This document shows, piece by piece, positions 1-12,194 of a stretch of 64,000 nucleotides of DNA. Below the pieces are notes generated by a model. The model searched no databases. It saw only the letters and a list, made by a program, of their open reading frames with translations, and was not told the origin of the DNA. This DNA is from Ligula intestinalis (Eukaryota; Platyhelminthes; Cestoda; Diphyllobothriidea; Diphyllobothriidae). The stretch covers positions 73,108,377 to 73,172,376 of the forward strand of contig JAYGXS010000001.1 in the NCBI GenBank assembly GCA_036362985.1. The letters run 5' to 3'. Made by a program: the position numbers and the translations under genes. Every line of letters starts with the position of its first letter. The stretch's first letter is position 1.

Positions 1-3000
1 CATTCTTTAACACTACAGGCACAGACTTAAATGAAGGTACAAAACCAGCAAAACAATTTGAAATGATTGCGTGAGAGCAAATTTAATTGAATAATCCTAA
101 AAATGAAGCACAGGTTACTCATTTTAGGTACGCCTAGTTAACTTATTGATGTTGCCAACTTACGTTTAAGAAAAGAACAGTGCGAGATACTGCATTTCCC
201 TTTGGACGCACTGACATGCCCTCAGACTGTGGCTCGGTGATGGCACTTTCAACGCAATTGGCTGGTCCTTCTAAAGGCGTGGGCAAAAAACAGTACATTC
301 AAGGCTTTTAGTCGGGGAAGAAGAATACTCACAATCTGGCAGGATAGCATTACTTACCAGATGCTTTGGATTTCGGATGGCACTGTTAGTCAAATAGGGA
401 AGATTTACCCCATGAAAATCGGCGATTGTAAAAGTTTTGTTGACTTCCTCAGATTTACCTAGTTGCCAGCTTTCTCTTCAACTACATTAACACTGTTTAT
501 AATTGTTTTGTCGGCAGTAAAGAGTCCCTTTTTGGATTGAGGTAATCGATGAGGTAATCGATGCTAACCGACAAAATTTATTAAATCATTGAAAGTAAGT
601 CTCATGTTTACTCTGCTTCTTTATAAATATGAATGGTCGGGGCCATCTTTTATAAGCAGGATCACCATTTATGAAACCTTTCTTCCCATTGACACCTTTG
701 CGCTACGTTTCTCTTGTGAATGAAAGCAAAGATATCGAACATTTCGCGGGCCAGATATATTTGTAGGCATGCAAATCTGCTACTTAAGCGAGAGTTTCTA
801 CATCTTTCCCCTCGGATCTGATTTCGCTCCAATGAACTACGATTCGCGTAAGCTCTAACAGAATAACGGCAATAGCGCCAGTAGACCTTATTTACAAGTA
901 CACGAACATAATAATTTTAAAAAAGCTTCACCCAAATTTTCACCCGTAACTTCTCCGCTGGGGGCATCGAGACTTCGATGGCTTTAACATCGTCTGGGTA
1001 TAAATTGAGTCTGTCTGGGCACTTTCGAATTTTCAGCGTCTTCTTTTGTTGCCTAAAAAGGAAATTAATGCACGACGTATCCAACACTGTTTATATTCAT
1101 TGACGTCTCTCAACTTATGCTAGACAACCTTAATGTATTTCTTGATATTCTAAGAAAAATCTAGCATATTTTAAAGGTAAAACGTACAAACAAACACATG
1201 CAGTAGAAACCTATAAGCAGTCATTATTATAGACACACAATGGCAATAGTCAACGGACGCGTCCTAGTTGTATCCTATTTTGAAAACAAAGTACTAATCT
1301 ATATTCATTGATATAATAGACCGAGTTATCAAAAATTGAGTGCGAAGACATTGAATCTGGATTGCGGTAAAATCTGCTCTGGAGATCTACGAATTATATA
1401 GTATAAAGGCAAAGTATTTCTATCTAGAATTGTTGCAACCTGCAATCTACAAAATATAATACAGGGGACAACCATTAATGTTTAGTTTTTCTGAGGAAGG
1501 TCCAACGGACAAAAGATTTCACGTTATCGCTTAGGATGGATTAATATCATACAGATATGACTAAAATATTTTTCTGCGCACTATACCCAGATACGCATTG
1601 CAAAATTTACCATCAATTTTAAGTAGATGGCCTTCTTATACACAAGAACAAGTATTTTTTTTATTGTACATTAGGAATACTAAGGCAGTAAAGCGAGATT
1701 GGGTGACAAGGTAGCCCATATAAGAGTGATCTGATTATGCAACTTTCTCACTAAGTGGCTAGGTGACATGTGTTTGGTGTATAAATGGCTAACCCCTAAA
1801 AACTGCCAACAAATAGCGTGGAAATATGATATAACATGGACATTGCTAATATAAGTAAACTAAGTTTATTTGCTATTTTTTAATGTGTGCTTCTTATCGC
1901 GGAATTCTGGTTTTTTAAGACTTAAAATTAATATGTTCAATGGTCCTTATATCATCACAACGGAAGAAGGTTGATAAAGGGTTACTGTTCAAAATCTTTA
2001 AATTGCGGCCAGCAAGGCTAAAAAACGAAAGCCGTGCGTATGTTGAAAGGAGGTTTACCCAACGTCGAGATATCCACTAGACCATTTCGGCCTTTAACCT
2101 GTGAGCACACGGACAACCAGAGGTCGTCTCTCAGCCACTTCATGAAGCAAGCACGATATACCGTTAATTGACGTAGGTCACTAAACTATAAAAGTACCAA
2201 AACAACCGACGCCAATCCCCTCCCTCAACCAGTCAATCCCTTCTTTATTACGAGTCAGCCTACCTTGCCCTTTTTTATCAAAAACATTTATTGAATTCTG
2301 AGATGAGGGGAATATTGCATGCAATGAAAGCTCTTCAGTTGGCGCACGGCAAAACCCATTTTGTCAATGCTGTCTACTAACTAACACTATGAAATAAAAT
2401 GCGCCTGACCTCCTGGCAATAAAAATATATGTAAGCAAGCGTGGGTCACACGCGTGTTCAGATACGATATAAAAAATAACCAAGGTCTTCAGGTTCAAAG
2501 GAAAAGTCAAGAATAGACTAAAGGAAGGCGTCCTGTTAGGTGGGCGACAGTGAAACACAACAGTTAGGGGTACAGCATGCATTTTGTTCAGAGGGAATCT
2601 TACAGAGAGTGGATGTTGAGGATTTCCAACTTTGTTCGACAGAAGGTAGCAAGTCCCGAAATTTCTCCACACAGGTTTAAACTCCAGTTTTTGTATTTAA
2701 CCTAAGCTTAGCTGCTCTAATATACACTACCAGTCACCGATGCAAATGGCCCCAGTCCACTTCTGCCGCAAGCATTGGCTGCAATACTGCACCATCAGTG
2801 CCAGCCCCCTAGCAGCAAATCCTCCTCACGTCTCGATTAATGAGGACGTCCATTATTCTCACAAATACTGTAAGAATCAAACCATTTAAGCCCTTTTCTC
2901 AGCTACCACGCATCTCCCAATGACCATTGTTAGCGAGCCAAGACTTTGCCAGGCACTAGGACAATGTCAAATTATTTCAGCTCCCGGATGATTGAACCTA

Positions 3001-3600
3001 TCCTTGGTGTTGCCTAAAGACACCCACCAGATAGTGTACTTGAGGCCATGGAGGACGAAACTACAGACCTGCAGCGCCGTGCACTTTCGCACCAATACTA
3101 AAAAGTACAGAGTGAATCGCTCCAGAATATTACTACAGTGTGTCGGTGAAATGAGCAGTATGTTATTTACTATGTATTCAGCCTCCATAAAGGGAGCACT
3201 CATCGGTTATATATATTTGGAGAAATCGGAATTCCTCATACTAAAGTGATCACACGCTTTCCTATAATTCCACAATGGCTAGTGGCCAGTTGATTAAAAT
3301 TGCACTGTAAGTCATTGGGATAAAGTCGATTAAACATGATCAGGCACTAGAGGAAGGAATCGATGTATAGACTACATACCACCTTCAGATAAACGGCTCT
3401 ACGTTACAGTCAACAAAATAAGCACCCCTAGCGTTTCTTATAAGACCGACCATCCAAGCTTGTTCGAAAAAGGTTTAAAAATAGTCTAGTCGGACCATTA
3501 TCTACTAACCTCGGCAACATAAAAGCGCAACGCATATGCGCTTGAATTAAAAATTAACCTTGACATCCAAAATTCCGGTGGAATTCTAATTAAAGTCCCA
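1..3600. other. A/T-rich intergenic stretch, no gene recognised
   Basis: Open frames here are short and overlap on opposite strands (for example at 2364-2672 and 2967-3249). None shows a domain, splice-bounded exon structure or plausible protein composition. I see no RNA gene and no clear terminal repeats. Confidence 0.5.
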
Positions 3601-3819
3601 GAAATTGTTTAAGTAACCTAATGTTTTCGCGACAAGGTACTGAGCTATAAATAAACAAAGAACTTTACTTCTATTTTTTACTTAACTTTAGTTTATTAGG
3701 TGTGAAAAATTTGGACATTTTTTACTTTCTTCTAATTTATAGTTTATTGGGTTCTGTGTATTCCTGAAAATACTGCTGTTTAAGAGGTAATCTTCTTCAA
3801 ATTACATAGTCCAACAAAT

Positions 3820-3900
3820 CGTTTTGGATTTAGATTAGTATAAGTCACGGCGCGAAGCGCCTCGCATGCATTTAGTTAGCATATGAAACAAATTTACGTT
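3820..3900 (+). repeat. Diverged copy of an interspersed MITE-like core
   Basis: The segment has 'ttagattagtata', then a GC-rich 'cggcgcgaagcgcc' hairpin, then 'cgcatgcatttagtt..gaaacaaattt'. The same order occurs near 24480-24545 and 49570-49635, where the last belongs to a complete TA-flanked inverted-repeat element. Flanking sequence here is too diverged to set the ends. This is probably an old copy of the same family. Confidence 0.4.
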
Positions 3901-4569
3901 AGCTTACTTTATTTAGTTAACTTAACTTGCTTATATTGACGTTCAGTTTTGAATTTCGTTTTCAGTTCAGTATAATGTTAATTATTTTAATTTAAGATTA
4001 TTTTAAAAGTAAAATCAGTTAAGCTTGCTTTGGCTACCGTTTAAGGTTATTTATTTTATTTATTTATTTCCCAATATTTGCATACTTGCACATTTCAATT
4101 ATGGTGTATTTTGTTGTTGACAAACATTAGAACATTAAAATAATTATTCCTTATTTTTCTACTTTGATAAAGTTTATTTTTTTATTGACTTTTCCTTTTT
4201 TTGTAATGCCCAGACTGTATGCTCTTTAGTGCTCTTGGTTCTGCATTACAGACGGACATGGCATTCGCGTGCTCATCTGGGACCTAAACCCGGATTCTAC
4301 CGAATTTTCTGATGGATAACACCCAAAATATACTGCCCTGTAGTGTCAGTACAGTTCGTGGCAATTGTATATTAGCAAATTCCCTACGGGATGATGGTTT
4401 TGAAGAGTCGCCGGATGTTTGGATAGCTTTGGTAGGTAGGTAACTCAAATAACTCAAACGAAATTGAGAAGGAGACTTGAATTCTACAAGTTTCATCAAA
4501 TGAACAGCAGTATTGCGCATTTCCAACATCGAAATATAGTCCACCATCAATGCCACCGGAAGTGCCTTT

Positions 4570-5029
4570 CTAGTAGAAATTGTGATGTACTGTTTTGTAT
4601 GGGGACTTTATGTGACTTTTCGACAGAACATAATAGATATATTCAACAAAGGAAATGGTAAGGAATCCTTTGTAAGGGTAGGGTGCACCACAAAAACGGT
4701 GTGGACACCTGATAGCAAATCTCACGATTAAAATGATTCCACTGGCTCCAATAATTCCGACAACAACCTTCGGAACTCTTAATGTCACAGGAACTGAAAG
4801 AAAAGATAACAACCCAATAAAGTTCTTCTCAGTTAATGAAACGATTCCATCAAATTTTGTTTCAGTCAGTGTCTTATACAAAATGGTGACAGCCATATGA
4901 TGCATAATTCCGTATTCAAAGCTGTGACGTAGATAATGTTATTGCGTGCAAGTGTCACAAAACCGGAAAAGGTTTTCCCATACTTTACAGCATATGGATC
5001 TCTGTATTCTGCTCCTATAGAATTCCGGA
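4570..5029 (-). CDS. Possible 3' exon(s) of an unrecognised membrane protein
   Basis: On the - strand a frame starting near 5020, after 'attctatag', encodes protein-like sequence (AEYRDPYAVKYG ...). A second frame ending at 4570 carries a strongly hydrophobic stretch (VVVGIIGASGIILIVRFAI), a good single membrane-spanning helix followed by basic residues. The two frames overlap near 4900, so either a short intron or a frameshift separates them. With the upstream exons at 5783-6207 and the signal-peptide-like start at 6504, this could be a type I membrane protein. I do not recognise the family, and it may be a pseudogene. Confidence 0.3.
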
Positions 5030-5782
5030 ATCATTTATGTTTATCTGTCCAAAAAATATAGACCAAAGAACACTATAACGTATTTATATATTCTCTTGGA
5101 ATCCTAAGAGAGGTGTCACTTCATTTTGGAAAATTATCAAACATGCAATGTTTGCAATATTATTAAGCACGACATGTTAGGATTCTCCGCTACCCTATTA
5201 CCTTTTACATATAGACCGATATGTTGGATCTTATATCTGCAAAGGAAGATTGAATAATTTATTTCGAAAAACATTTAAATACAAATTCAGCCTGCTGTCT
5301 AGAATACTTATCCTTCAGCGGCTGCTTAGGAAACTTGAAAGTGAGCCCCAAGCCTCAATGAGACGAGTGAATGTCACCCATCCAAAAAAGAGTAAATACT
5401 GTCATCCCAGTCACAAATTTTTTTTAATATAGCAATTTTCCGTACCAAGGACTTGCAAGTGATCAACAATCTGTCATACATTATGGTCAGAAATCACGAC
5501 TTATGCATGTACTTCGCCCCAGTTCTATCGAAAATATGCAGCTATTGCTCCATTTTTCCCATAATACGTGTCAATCGTCAAAGCTGTTTCATTTTTTTCA
5601 TTTAGCTTAACGGACGGATTGGGCCAAGTAGTGAACATAAGCATTTTAGCCTGATCTTTAAATTTTCCAGTGAACAATAACCATATTGCTTTTGAAATGA
5701 GCAAATGCTTTGTTCTTAACAAGCATTGTAATACCTCTGAAACATGGCGATAGTAGACAAAAATCAAGTTTAAAATAACTAC

Positions 5783-6134
5783 TGGGATTGGGCCAAATTT
5801 TAATGTTCACAATTGTGAAAGTTCGTCTTCCGGACAGGAGTACGCTGCTGAGTTCAATTATCTCCTCAAAGTCCAAGGCACTCATTTCGGTGGTTCCCCC
5901 AAAGATTGCAGGTTTGAAGGTGAAGACGTAGAAATAATAATATTCGATTGCTTCGCCGATGGAATGGGAAAAACTGTACGTCACATTTGGTAAAACTGGA
6001 ACCGTAAACGATTGTCTTCTAAGCGGAGCGAAGAAATTCGTGTTGGTGGGTAATACATCATCATTTTCGGCGTAGTAAACGTAGGTCAAGCGAATGGCTA
6101 AGGCCACAGCGGACGCATGAGACACGTAAATTTT
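5783..6134 (-). CDS. Putative exon of unrecognised secreted/membrane protein
   Basis: The exon begins right after a strong acceptor (polypyrimidine tract then 'accatag') and stays open for about 117 codons to a possible 'gtagtt' donor at 5783. The translation is compositionally normal and contains an N-glycosylation sequon (PNVTYS). The motif WPNPS ends this exon and recurs in the next - strand open frame (5525-5767), so either a duplicated exon or an alternative join is possible. A 32-nt intron (6135-6166), flanked by 'gtaagg' and 'catag', links it to the 41-nt exon upstream. That supports real splicing rather than a chance ORF. No family recognised. Confidence 0.42.
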
Positions 6135-6166
6135 CTATGGTAAAAAGGAAAGATGTCAAACCTTAC

Positions 6167-6207
6167 CTTTAAGCCAATAGTTATGAGTCTGTATAGAGGC
6201 AAAATAA
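6167..6207 (-). CDS. 41-nt mini-exon of the same candidate gene
   Basis: It is bounded upstream by a clean acceptor ('tttaaattgcag') and downstream by a 'gtaagg' donor. It reads through in phase with the next exon across a 32-nt intron, with no stop. It is hypothetical on its own, and the case rests on paired splice signals and shared phase. Confidence 0.35.
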
Positions 6208-6318
6208 CTGCAATTTAAATAAAAATTGGCCCACCCTATCGGTTTGGATTCCTTAAGCGCAGGATGAGTGAAACACGTAGAATATCCTGTGCACTTTTCA
6301 GCACTTCACATCATCCAC

Positions 6319-6504
6319 TTAATCATCACCACCACCGCCACCACCACCATCAACGCCATCGTGTTGCCTGTCACGCCGTGCAAGGGCTGTGGTCCCCTGT
6401 TTCCTCGGAGAAACACTTGAGAAACACTTGACACTGTCTTCCAAACCGTCATTGCTATGTGATTGGATGGCAACGAAAACTATGACGGAAATGAGTATCA
6501 CCAT
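6319..6504 (-). CDS. Possible signal-peptide first exon
   Basis: The ATG at 6504 is followed by a hydrophobic run (MVILISVIVFVAIQS) then a polar stretch, as in a cleaved signal peptide. The exon end is uncertain. A 'gtgtcaag' donor lies about 70 nt in, and the remainder reads into a CAC/GGT trinucleotide tract (glycine run) unlikely to be coding. It lies about 110 nt upstream of the mini-exon, fitting a secreted or membrane protein gene running on the - strand. Confidence 0.35.
   Translation of the reverse strand: MVILISVIVFVAIQSHSNDGLEDSVKCFSSVSPRKQGTTALARRDRQHDGVDGGGGGGGDD
6322..6358. repeat. CAC/CCA trinucleotide microsatellite
   Basis: Imperfect (cac)n tract 'atcatcaccaccaccgccac' and following bases. 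It explains the apparent glycine run on the - strand. Confidence 0.8.
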
Positions 6505-6846
6505 TTGTTTCTGCTTTCACCGACTACAGCTCTGACGGCTAAATTGGAATCGAAACCTTCAACCTAACGGTGTTTATAAGAAAAAAAGCATGGGAACCGA
6601 GCAGACATCCTGTTTGCCTAACTGCATTCAACAGGAAAATGATTTATGCTTGCTCCAAGCTGACCGCAACCAAGTGGTTTGGGAGTTTATTCGCTTCCAT
6701 GATAAGCCTTATTCAACAAATTTCTATGATTTTCCATCATCTCATCTGTTGTAAAAACAAACTTGGAGCAAAATTAATTAAATAATTAAACAGAAAATTG
6801 AAAGAAAAAGGCGTTTCGAGCACCGGAATCATAATTTTATTCTTCT

Positions 6847-6879
6847 GAGCTTTCGGGCTGTTGTGGGAGCCATCGTCAG
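6847..6879 (-). ncRNA. Hammerhead-ribozyme-like core (PLE end)
   Basis: The - strand reads CTGACGA, a hairpin (GGCT ... AGCC), then GAAAGCTC. This matches the catalytic boxes CUGANGA and GAAA, followed by a two-nucleotide helix III loop and a CUC cleavage triplet. Bases 3' of the triplet (AGA) pair with the TCT just 5' of CTGA, giving a short stem I. The base closing stem II next to CTGACGA is U rather than the usual G, so activity is uncertain. Hammerheads with a minimal helix III are known from Penelope-like retroelements. Confidence 0.55.
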
Positions 6880-7342
6880 AGATAAACCGTCAACAAAAAT
6901 CGAGCAACAGCTATAGAAGGCAGGACCCGGTCAAATGTTTTAGGGGAAGGGGGAGATGAGGTCTGGAGGAAAATCATTAATCATCAGTGTCGGGCATGCG
7001 GATGTGCCTGCGGATGGCGATGTATGGAGGTTCCAGCTCAGTAAAATGGTTGGCTGAGCTTTCATCCGAGGCCCAGACTTCGTCCTGTCTGGCTGCCGGC
7101 GTCGAAGTTAAATTCATAGCAGGTCTTATAGGTGTAGGCAGCTACTTGCGACAATGCGTCACCCCGTCTGACATCCAGCTTATGTTTGTGTATACGCGAA
7201 TCCAGTATTCATCCAGTCTGTCAGATATGATTTCGGGGACAATTTAGACATAGTATGCGATACACTACGCCCGAATGTTTACTGGGACTTGATTGGTCCT
7301 TTATTCTGGTAATCAGACTCGCTTTTCCTTGAAGATTTATCT

Positions 7343-7376
7343 CTGACGATGGACTCCCGCAAGAGCCCGAAAGCTC
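7343..7376 (+). ncRNA. Hammerhead-ribozyme-like core (inverted partner)
   Basis: CTGACGA, then a hairpin with a bulged A (GG-A-CTC ... GAGCC), then GAAAGCTC, on the + strand and facing the copy at 6847-6879. Stem I is weaker than in the partner because the base after the cleavage triplet pairs but the next does not. Confidence 0.5.
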
Positions 7377-7420
7377 ACAAGAATAAAATTGTGTCTCCGG
7401 TGTTCGAAACTCCTTCATCT

Positions 7421-9430
7421 TCTATACGCACACCTGGGATACAAAACTTTGCCTCAAACCGAAACATTTTTGGGGCAGGATGTGAGTAGTTGTCAGGGGC
7501 CGAGTACGTGGATTGAAAATCCCTGTCACGTTCACGGGGTTAACAGCTGTCACGAGAGCATGGGAGTGATATGGAGTCGCACATATTGGACTTGCTTTCA
7601 CTTTTTGGCTTTCAAAAAGTAATTTGTTTTATTTTTGTTTCCTACTAGTGCTTTTTCATTCTCCATTTTCAGAAAATCTTTATGAGGCATATTATTCCTT
7701 GATGAAAAATTAATATTGATTTGTTATGATATATTTAGTGTTATCATGACAGTTACAGAGCTGGCCAAATTTCAGTGGGTATCTTACGTACAAAATACTC
7801 TGTTGACATCCATTCAGCTCTCCCTCTATCCTCTCTAGCCCACCTTGATCTGATGAAAACGCAAAGGCAGGACGATGGTATATGGGCATGGACGCAGTGA
7901 CTGCGAGAGCTAAATGGCTCTCATGTACGTTCTACGCATGACTTGGTCACTATGACGTGCTCAGTGCTCTAACGTATGAGTGCCATAATAGCCAGATTGA
8001 TGGATGATGTTTAGTCCTTGGGCTACCCGAAAAGACTACCCTGGGGACAGGTTTAGTTCGCCAGTTGGCAACCCTCTTAGCCACGATTCACATCTACAAA
8101 GAACACTCCTCAGTTTTATTATGCTGAAGAATGTGTTAGTTTGTTATGGAGAGGGGTGCCACGGTGGTGAATGAGCGCTCACAGATTGCTGACGGAATTT
8201 GCACGTCCCGTTTTGCCTCGGCGCTCAGTTTGCAGCTCCACAAGCAGCCGCAAAGTGGCTAGTATTTCAGGTACAGAAATACTGCTGAAAATTTCAAGAG
8301 AGTCGTCATAGGCTGGCCATATCGAGGCACCAATTTTTCAGGAGGAGGAGGATGTGGGTCCGGCATCAAATAATTTGACTATGGTTCAATATCCGGACAT
8401 AAGTAGAGGGCATCACCGTGCATAGCCCTTAAATTTTGTCCTGGCGTCCCTCGTCCTCACCCTAAGCCGCAGTTTTGTCCTTAGTAGCAGGTCCCAACCG
8501 AGTTCAGAATTCCTTGATTGAGTACATGTGATTTACTGAAAATCAAGGTAACCACGGTTGGAGCAATTTTTCTCACGTACAGTAGTTCCCAAACTTTTGG
8601 AATGCGTTCGCTATTACTTATCTCAGTCCTCTAGCTTGCTCAACGTAAGAAAAAAAACGTGCCAATTTTTTTAAGCTGGAAATAAGCATCACACGTTCGA
8701 GTATAAAGGAGGAAATTTTGAAGCCGTGACCAGCTGGAAGTGCGGACATCACATATGTACATTGAGCGGCGGCTACGAGTGCTCCATTTTTCGAGAGAAT
8801 GTATCACCAAAGACGTAAGACATCATATGTTATGACGTTGGACGGATCCGCCTGAATGATGGCAGTCTTGCTGTTCTCACAGAAGGAGATATTACTAGCG
8901 ATATCAAAAAAGTAGGCAGAGATCGATGGGCGAGCCAGGAGGATAATGGCTATAATGTAAAGTATAATAAGGTTTCATTTCTTCTTCCTTTATTCTAATC
9001 TTAAAAATAAAGTAAAACACTGAAAGTCAAAAAGATTATGTTTGCATGCAGAGCAGAGAGTTGAGTTCTAAGTATGTTTTGCCTCACCAAGATAAACTCA
9101 CAAACTAGCATAATAGGGCGAAACAAATACAAAGGTTGCAATATTAGTTATAAAAATATGAAGAAGCGTACACGATCAAAAGTGCATGCACTCTGACTGA
9201 TCAGTTAATAAGTCCTGAACCGAAACACCTTCATTGAAATCACAAATGAGAGAAAACGAGCAAAATACGGGGATGAGAGGTGAGTTGCCACATCCCAACT
9301 TATCGATTTATTACTGATCGATATTTTGAAAAAACGTACTCCAACTCCCCAAGGGAAACATACCATACATTCGAAAATAATTTATTTCTAAATGTATGCA
9401 GACATTAAAGTATGCCGAGAAATTCGGCGT
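7421..9430. other. No gene or recognisable repeat
   Basis: Only short, compositionally poor open frames. I see no splice-bounded exon, transposase, reverse transcriptase or RNA gene motif. Confidence 0.45.
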
Positions 9431-9435
9431 CCAGA

Positions 9436-10184
9436 TATGTTATCGCGTTCATCATCTCCCAAAGGAGAAGAAGAGGGGGTGGGTTTATGGACCAAATTAT
9501 ATTTGAACTGACGTTTCGAAGACCTTCTCGCCTCAAATTATATCGGTGTTTTACGTGTTAACTTTGACCTGCCCGTTCGTTGCTAACCCCATTAGGTCTC
9601 CCGGGGGTTGACTGCTGGTGGGCTGGCGTGACCTTTGTGGTGTGAGCCTTTTACGAAGCGCTTCGCACAAGGCTCGGATCAAGTCGGTCAGAGCCAGTAG
9701 GGCAAACGAGTACGCAGGACCGAGAGCCAACGCCCACGGGAAATAGGGGTGGAGCTCGGAAGTCACGTGAGCAACATCAACCACTGACTCAACGTCGCAG
9801 CCGCAAGGCAAAGAACAACCCAAGTGAACAGCAACAAGTGATCAGTCCGCCGAGTGACGTAATGGAGGCCAGCAAGCATACTGACTTCCCTACAACTACG
9901 CTGACCGCAAAGGGAATGAAGGTCACGCAACCCCACCAGCAGCCAATCTTCGGGAGACCAAATGCGGTCGGCAAAGAACGGGCAGGTCAAAGTTCACACG
10001 TCCAACACTGATATAATTTGAGGCAAACGGCAAGGCGGACCTACTCAAGACCACCAGACTCAACTACCACTAAACACTGACGATGGAAGCGAGAAGGTTT
10101 TCGAAACGTCAGTTCAAATATAATTTGGTCCATAAACCCGCCTCCTCTTCTACTTCCGTACCTTTGGGATATGATGAACGCGAT
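9436..10184. repeat. Fold-back inverted repeat built from PLE terminal units
   Basis: The left arm (about 9436-9660) and right arm (about 9880-10184) are reverse complements over most of their length. Both contain 'gggtttatggaccaaattat' followed by 'atttgaactgacgtttcga', and further in both contain 'aactttgacctgcccgttc' and the 'tctcccg..gctgctggtgg' block. The left arm has lost about 70 nt that in the right arm holds the CTGACGA box. This is probably two PLE terminal repeats in opposite orientation. It lies directly upstream of the PLE reverse transcriptase copy at 10390. Confidence 0.8.
10077..10110 (+). ncRNA. Hammerhead-ribozyme-like core (GUC type)
   Basis: CTGACGA at 10077-10083, then a weak G/A-rich to U-rich stem II, then GAAACGTC at 10103-10110. 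GUC is the commonest natural hammerhead cleavage triplet. Sequence after it (AGTT) pairs partly with AACA upstream. The boxes are intact, and stem II is the weak point. Confidence 0.5.
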
Positions 10185-11282
10185 AACATTGAAGTATATA
10201 TCTTGCCAAAAAATCTGGTAAGAACATGTTCACGTCCTCGAGAAAATATTAGAGAGGTCTGGTTTTATTAGCTTGCACATGCGCACGCGGAAGAGCTTGT
10301 AAGTTCTACATTTTGTTTTGTTTCCTAAGTTCCCAGTGAACAGTCCTCTAAGGCGTTACAGGTTCAAACGTCCCTACTAGGATGAAGTGAGTGTTGCAGC
10401 AGTATGTAAAAACTTAATAAAGTGGAAGATTTGAAGCATCTTTTCCCAAATGCAAATTTGAGGATTGTGAGTCCAGCAGAGTTTAATGGAACGATAAATT
10501 TCGCAAGTGCTGATCAGCTGCTCATCCTTTTGAACACAGATGAGCTTTTTTTGAATCTATCCGATGTTAAACTTAAAAAGCTACAAAGAGAGGCCCTTTC
10601 ATTAGGATTTGATTTCCGTGTGCCGACCAAAATTATTAACCCAGTTCAAGTGGAAGCACAATTTGGGACCAGTAATCTCAACTTTCGGACCTAAAATCCA
10701 GATCTACGGATGACTTGGGTTGGTCGAAAGCTAAATTTGTGGACCTCGCTTACCAGTACCGCCGAGCATTAATATCGCGACGCACACCCAACATTAAGGA
10801 GCATCTACTTGTTCTATCCGCTCTGAAACACCACAAAGAAAAAGTAATCGTTAAACCTGACAAAGGGCATGATGTTGTTATCCTCAATCGTAGGGATTAT
10901 GCTAAGAAAATGGAAAATATCTTAAGTTATTCTAGTAAATTTTGTCTAGAATCACAAGGAAAAAAGAAAATCAAGGCATTGAAATGGTCCGCCTGGAAAA
11001 CTATCAAGCTTTTTGCAGGATAATAATTTGGTGAATACCAAAACAGCCCTATCCTTAAAACCCAGGGGTTCCTACATTCCGTGACTATATGCATTACCTA
11101 TAACTTTTAAAAAAGGAAATCCCCTTGCGAATTTTTTTCCATGTCCAATTCACCATTTTACAGACTAACACATTGGCAAGTAAATAAACTAGAATTAATC
11201 CGCAACAGATTCTCTACATGCAAACTGAGAGACTGGTTTACTTTTCGACGAAATTTGGCATCACAATATTGCAGGCAAATAT

Positions 11283-11549
11283 ATGATATCCCTGGACGTT
11301 GAGTCATTATTTAAAAACGTGCTTCTAGATGCATATGCTTTCAAAACTCGCCAGACCCCGGAAATATTACGAAACTTACCACAATTATGCACAAAAAATG
11401 TTCTATTCCTATTAAGTGGCCTACTGTATAGTCAAGTTGACGGAGTGGCCATGGGTTGTCCTCTTGGTCCTACCTTTGGAGGCATATTTAGGGGTCATCT
11501 TGAAGAAAAAATATCCCCAACATTAAAAAGGACAACACTCTACAGATGA
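11283..11549 (+). pseudogene. PLE reverse transcriptase palm fragment
   Basis: This 88-codon frame holds the acidic palm motif (SLDVESLF) and the motif B block (GVAMGCPLGP). It ends at a TGA immediately before YADEVFAIV, where the catalytic YxDD is expected. The second Asp is Glu, so even readthrough would give a catalytically suspect enzyme. Confidence 0.8.
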
Positions 11550-12194
11550 TATGCGGATGAGGTCTTTGCGATTGTTGAAAGCAGAAGTGAGGCCCAAGAA
11601 CCACTGTTTACGATGAACATCCTGCACCCGAAAATAAACTTTACGATGGAAGAAGAACGTGAGAACCAGATTTCTTTCCTAGGCAGAAAAATGGTTCCGT
11701 AACACGAAGAGTTTTCCATAAGAATACCTGGAGAGGGCAGTACTTGCATACCTAAGTTTTGCTCCCATACAGTGGAAACGTTACTTATTTTTCACCCTTT
11801 CCCAGAGGACAAGCAAAATCTGCTCAATGGATACACTGCATGCAGAAATTGCCAGGCTCAAGGAAACTCTACTTAAGCTTGGATACCCAGATCAGTTTAT
11901 TGCCAAGTGTAGCAAACCCTTAAAGCTAAAGGTTATAGAACAGTCAGCTCCAAAATTTTCGTTTTCATATCCTTCCCCTTTAAGGGTGACAACCCCTTAA
12001 ACACAATCAAGAGACGCTTACGTAACACCACTGAAAGGACCTAATTTGCTTCTGAGCTCGTATTTTGCAACTCGACAAAGGCCCTTCCGATTCCATTTGC
12101 AAAGAAAGCCTTGCCATTGTACCCCACTTAAAATTGTGTTTACGAATTTACATGCATTTGCGGATACAAGTACATAGGGCGAACACAACGGTAA

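Larger units (their letters stand above)
6812..7420 (-). mobile_element. Truncated Penelope-like element with inverted hammerhead-type ends
   Basis: On the - strand about 7320-6960 encodes decayed sequence closely parallel to the better-preserved copy at 34299-34862, including 'SGVVYRILCLNCPRN', the lead-in to a GIY-YIG endonuclease. The 3' end (6812-6885) carries a hammerhead-like core and the tail 'GGTGCTCGAAACGCC'. A second copy of that terminal unit lies in the opposite orientation at 7340-7415, so the fragment is flanked by facing inverted repeats of about 75 nt. Several frameshifts and stops show it is dead. It belongs to the 'GAAAGCTC' terminal subfamily, shared with 34150 and 56690. 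Confidence 0.75.

Noticed and set aside
6319..6420. Glycine-rich protein tail on the - strand
   Set aside because: The glycine run is the translation of a CAC/GGT trinucleotide tract and is likely beyond the end of the candidate first exon.
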